This document shows positions 5,957-6,561 of a stretch of 6,561 bases of DNA, piece by piece (position 1 is the first letter of the stretch; each line of letters opens with the position of its first letter). Where the stretch lies: NCBI GenBank assembly GCA_017476305.1, contig JAFVAA010000393.1, positions 1-6,561 of the forward strand. Reading direction: 5' to 3'. The position numbers were made by a program, and so were the translations under genes. The notes beneath the pieces were generated by a model. It saw only the letters and a program-made list of their open reading frames with translations, had not been told where the DNA came from and searched no databases. Origin of the DNA: Lachnospiraceae bacterium (GTDB taxonomy: Bacteria > Bacillota > Clostridia > Lachnospirales > Lachnospiraceae).

Positions 5957-6561
5957 ATGAAGATAGGTGAGAAGGAGTTTGATTTTGCACATCATACGTA
6001 TGTAATGGGAATTTTGAATGTAACTCCGGATTCTTTTTCGGATGGTGGAAAATTTGAGAAAATGGATGCGGCTTTAAAACATGTAGAGGAAATGATTTCC
6101 GATGGTGCTGCACTCATTGATATCGGTGGGGAATCAACCCGGCCGGGCTTTGAAAGTATTTCTGCCCGGGAGGAAATGGAACGTGTAGGCAAGGTGATCG
6201 AGGAAGTGAAAAAGCGGTTCGATATTCCTGTTTCCGTAGATACTTATAAAGCACCCGTGATGGATGAAGCATTTCGGGCAGGGGCAGATTTTGCCAATGA
6301 TATCTGGGGGCTTCGGTATGACTCCCTTTTTTCAGAGGAGGGTAGGAAATCTGTCTGGGAGACCGGAACAATGGCTGAGGTAGTGGCGAAGCACAGGAAA
6401 CCGGTCTGTATCATGCATAACAGAAAAGAGCCGGTAAAGGAGGAGTTTTTGCGGGAGGTTTTCGCGGACTTTCATGAAAGTCTGGAGATAGCGAAAAAAG
6501 CCGGTATCAAAAAGGAGCAGATCATTTTAGATCCGGGGATTGGCTTTGGAAAGACCTATGA
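5957..6561 (+). CDS. folP: Dihydropteroate synthase (3' end outside window)
   Basis: This TIM-barrel enzyme condenses 6-hydroxymethyl-7,8-dihydropterin diphosphate with p-aminobenzoate to give 7,8-dihydropteroate, the substrate of FolC; it is the target of sulfonamides. The frame runs off the right edge after 201 codons, and the family is usually about 270-280 residues, so roughly the last quarter is missing. Signature blocks are in order: GILNVTPDSFSDGG at 18-31 (Asn21 is the metal/diphosphate-binding position), LIDIGGESTRPG at 53-64 (p-aminobenzoate loop), SVDTYK at 93-98 with Asp95, FANDIWG at 112-118 with Asn114, IMHNR at 152-156, and ILDPGIGFGK at 190-199 with Asp192. The C-terminal Arg-x-His region lies outside the window. 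Asn114 is followed by Asp-Ile-Trp-Gly where many homologues have Asp-Val/Ile-Ser/Asn-Gly. The gene follows folC by 136 bases and appears to have its own promoter; other folate genes such as folB or folK may follow, but that is not visible here. Confidence 0.96.
   Translation, partial: MKIGEKEFDFAHHTYVMGILNVTPDSFSDGGKFEKMDAALKHVEEMISDGAALIDIGGESTRPGFESISAREEMERVGKVIEEVKKRFDIPVSVDTYKAPVMDEAFRAGADFANDIWGLRYDSLFSEEGRKSVWETGTMAEVVAKHRKPVCIMHNRKEPVKEEFLREVFADFHESLEIAKKAGIKKEQIILDPGIGFGKTY

Noticed and set aside
5684..5995. Minus-strand open frame spanning the folC-folP gap
   Set aside because: It overlaps the folC end and folP start, has no convincing ribosome binding site, and its composition is shadow-like.

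Overview
The window reads as ordinary bacterial coding DNA with every gene on the plus strand. Clear GGAGG-type ribosome binding sites, moderate base composition, dense spacing and the flavour of the proteins (a hybrid kinase with an SHDIRTPMN H-box, a clostridial-looking FolC) suggest a Firmicute of class Clostridia, probably Lachnospiraceae. That assignment is an impression from protein style, not a measurement.

Region 1 (bases 1-3282) is one very large gene that enters from the left edge. Its product joins an APC-superfamily (amino-acid permease type) transporter to a two-helix membrane hairpin, a HisKA/HATPase histidine kinase core and two tandem receiver domains. It looks like a transporter-type sensor kinase, the same principle as the SLC5-fused kinase CbrA but built on a different transporter family. 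This is the most interesting object here.

Region 2 (3355-4442) holds two small genes in the same direction: a 189-residue cytoplasmic protein of unrecognised family, then a GNAT-type N-acetyltransferase whose ribosome binding site overlaps the stop codon of the gene before it.

Region 3 (4498-6561) is folate biosynthesis: folC (dihydrofolate/folylpolyglutamate synthase, complete) and folP (dihydropteroate synthase, cut by the right edge). FolP makes dihydropteroate; FolC adds glutamate to it, and then to the finished folates. A good SigA-type promoter lies in the 136-base gap before folP, so folP can probably be transcribed independently of folC.

I saw no terminator hairpin with a T-run between any pair of genes, so read-through across the whole block is possible. 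I found no tRNA, rRNA, CRISPR array, insertion sequence or riboswitch. No gap between genes exceeds about 140 bases.
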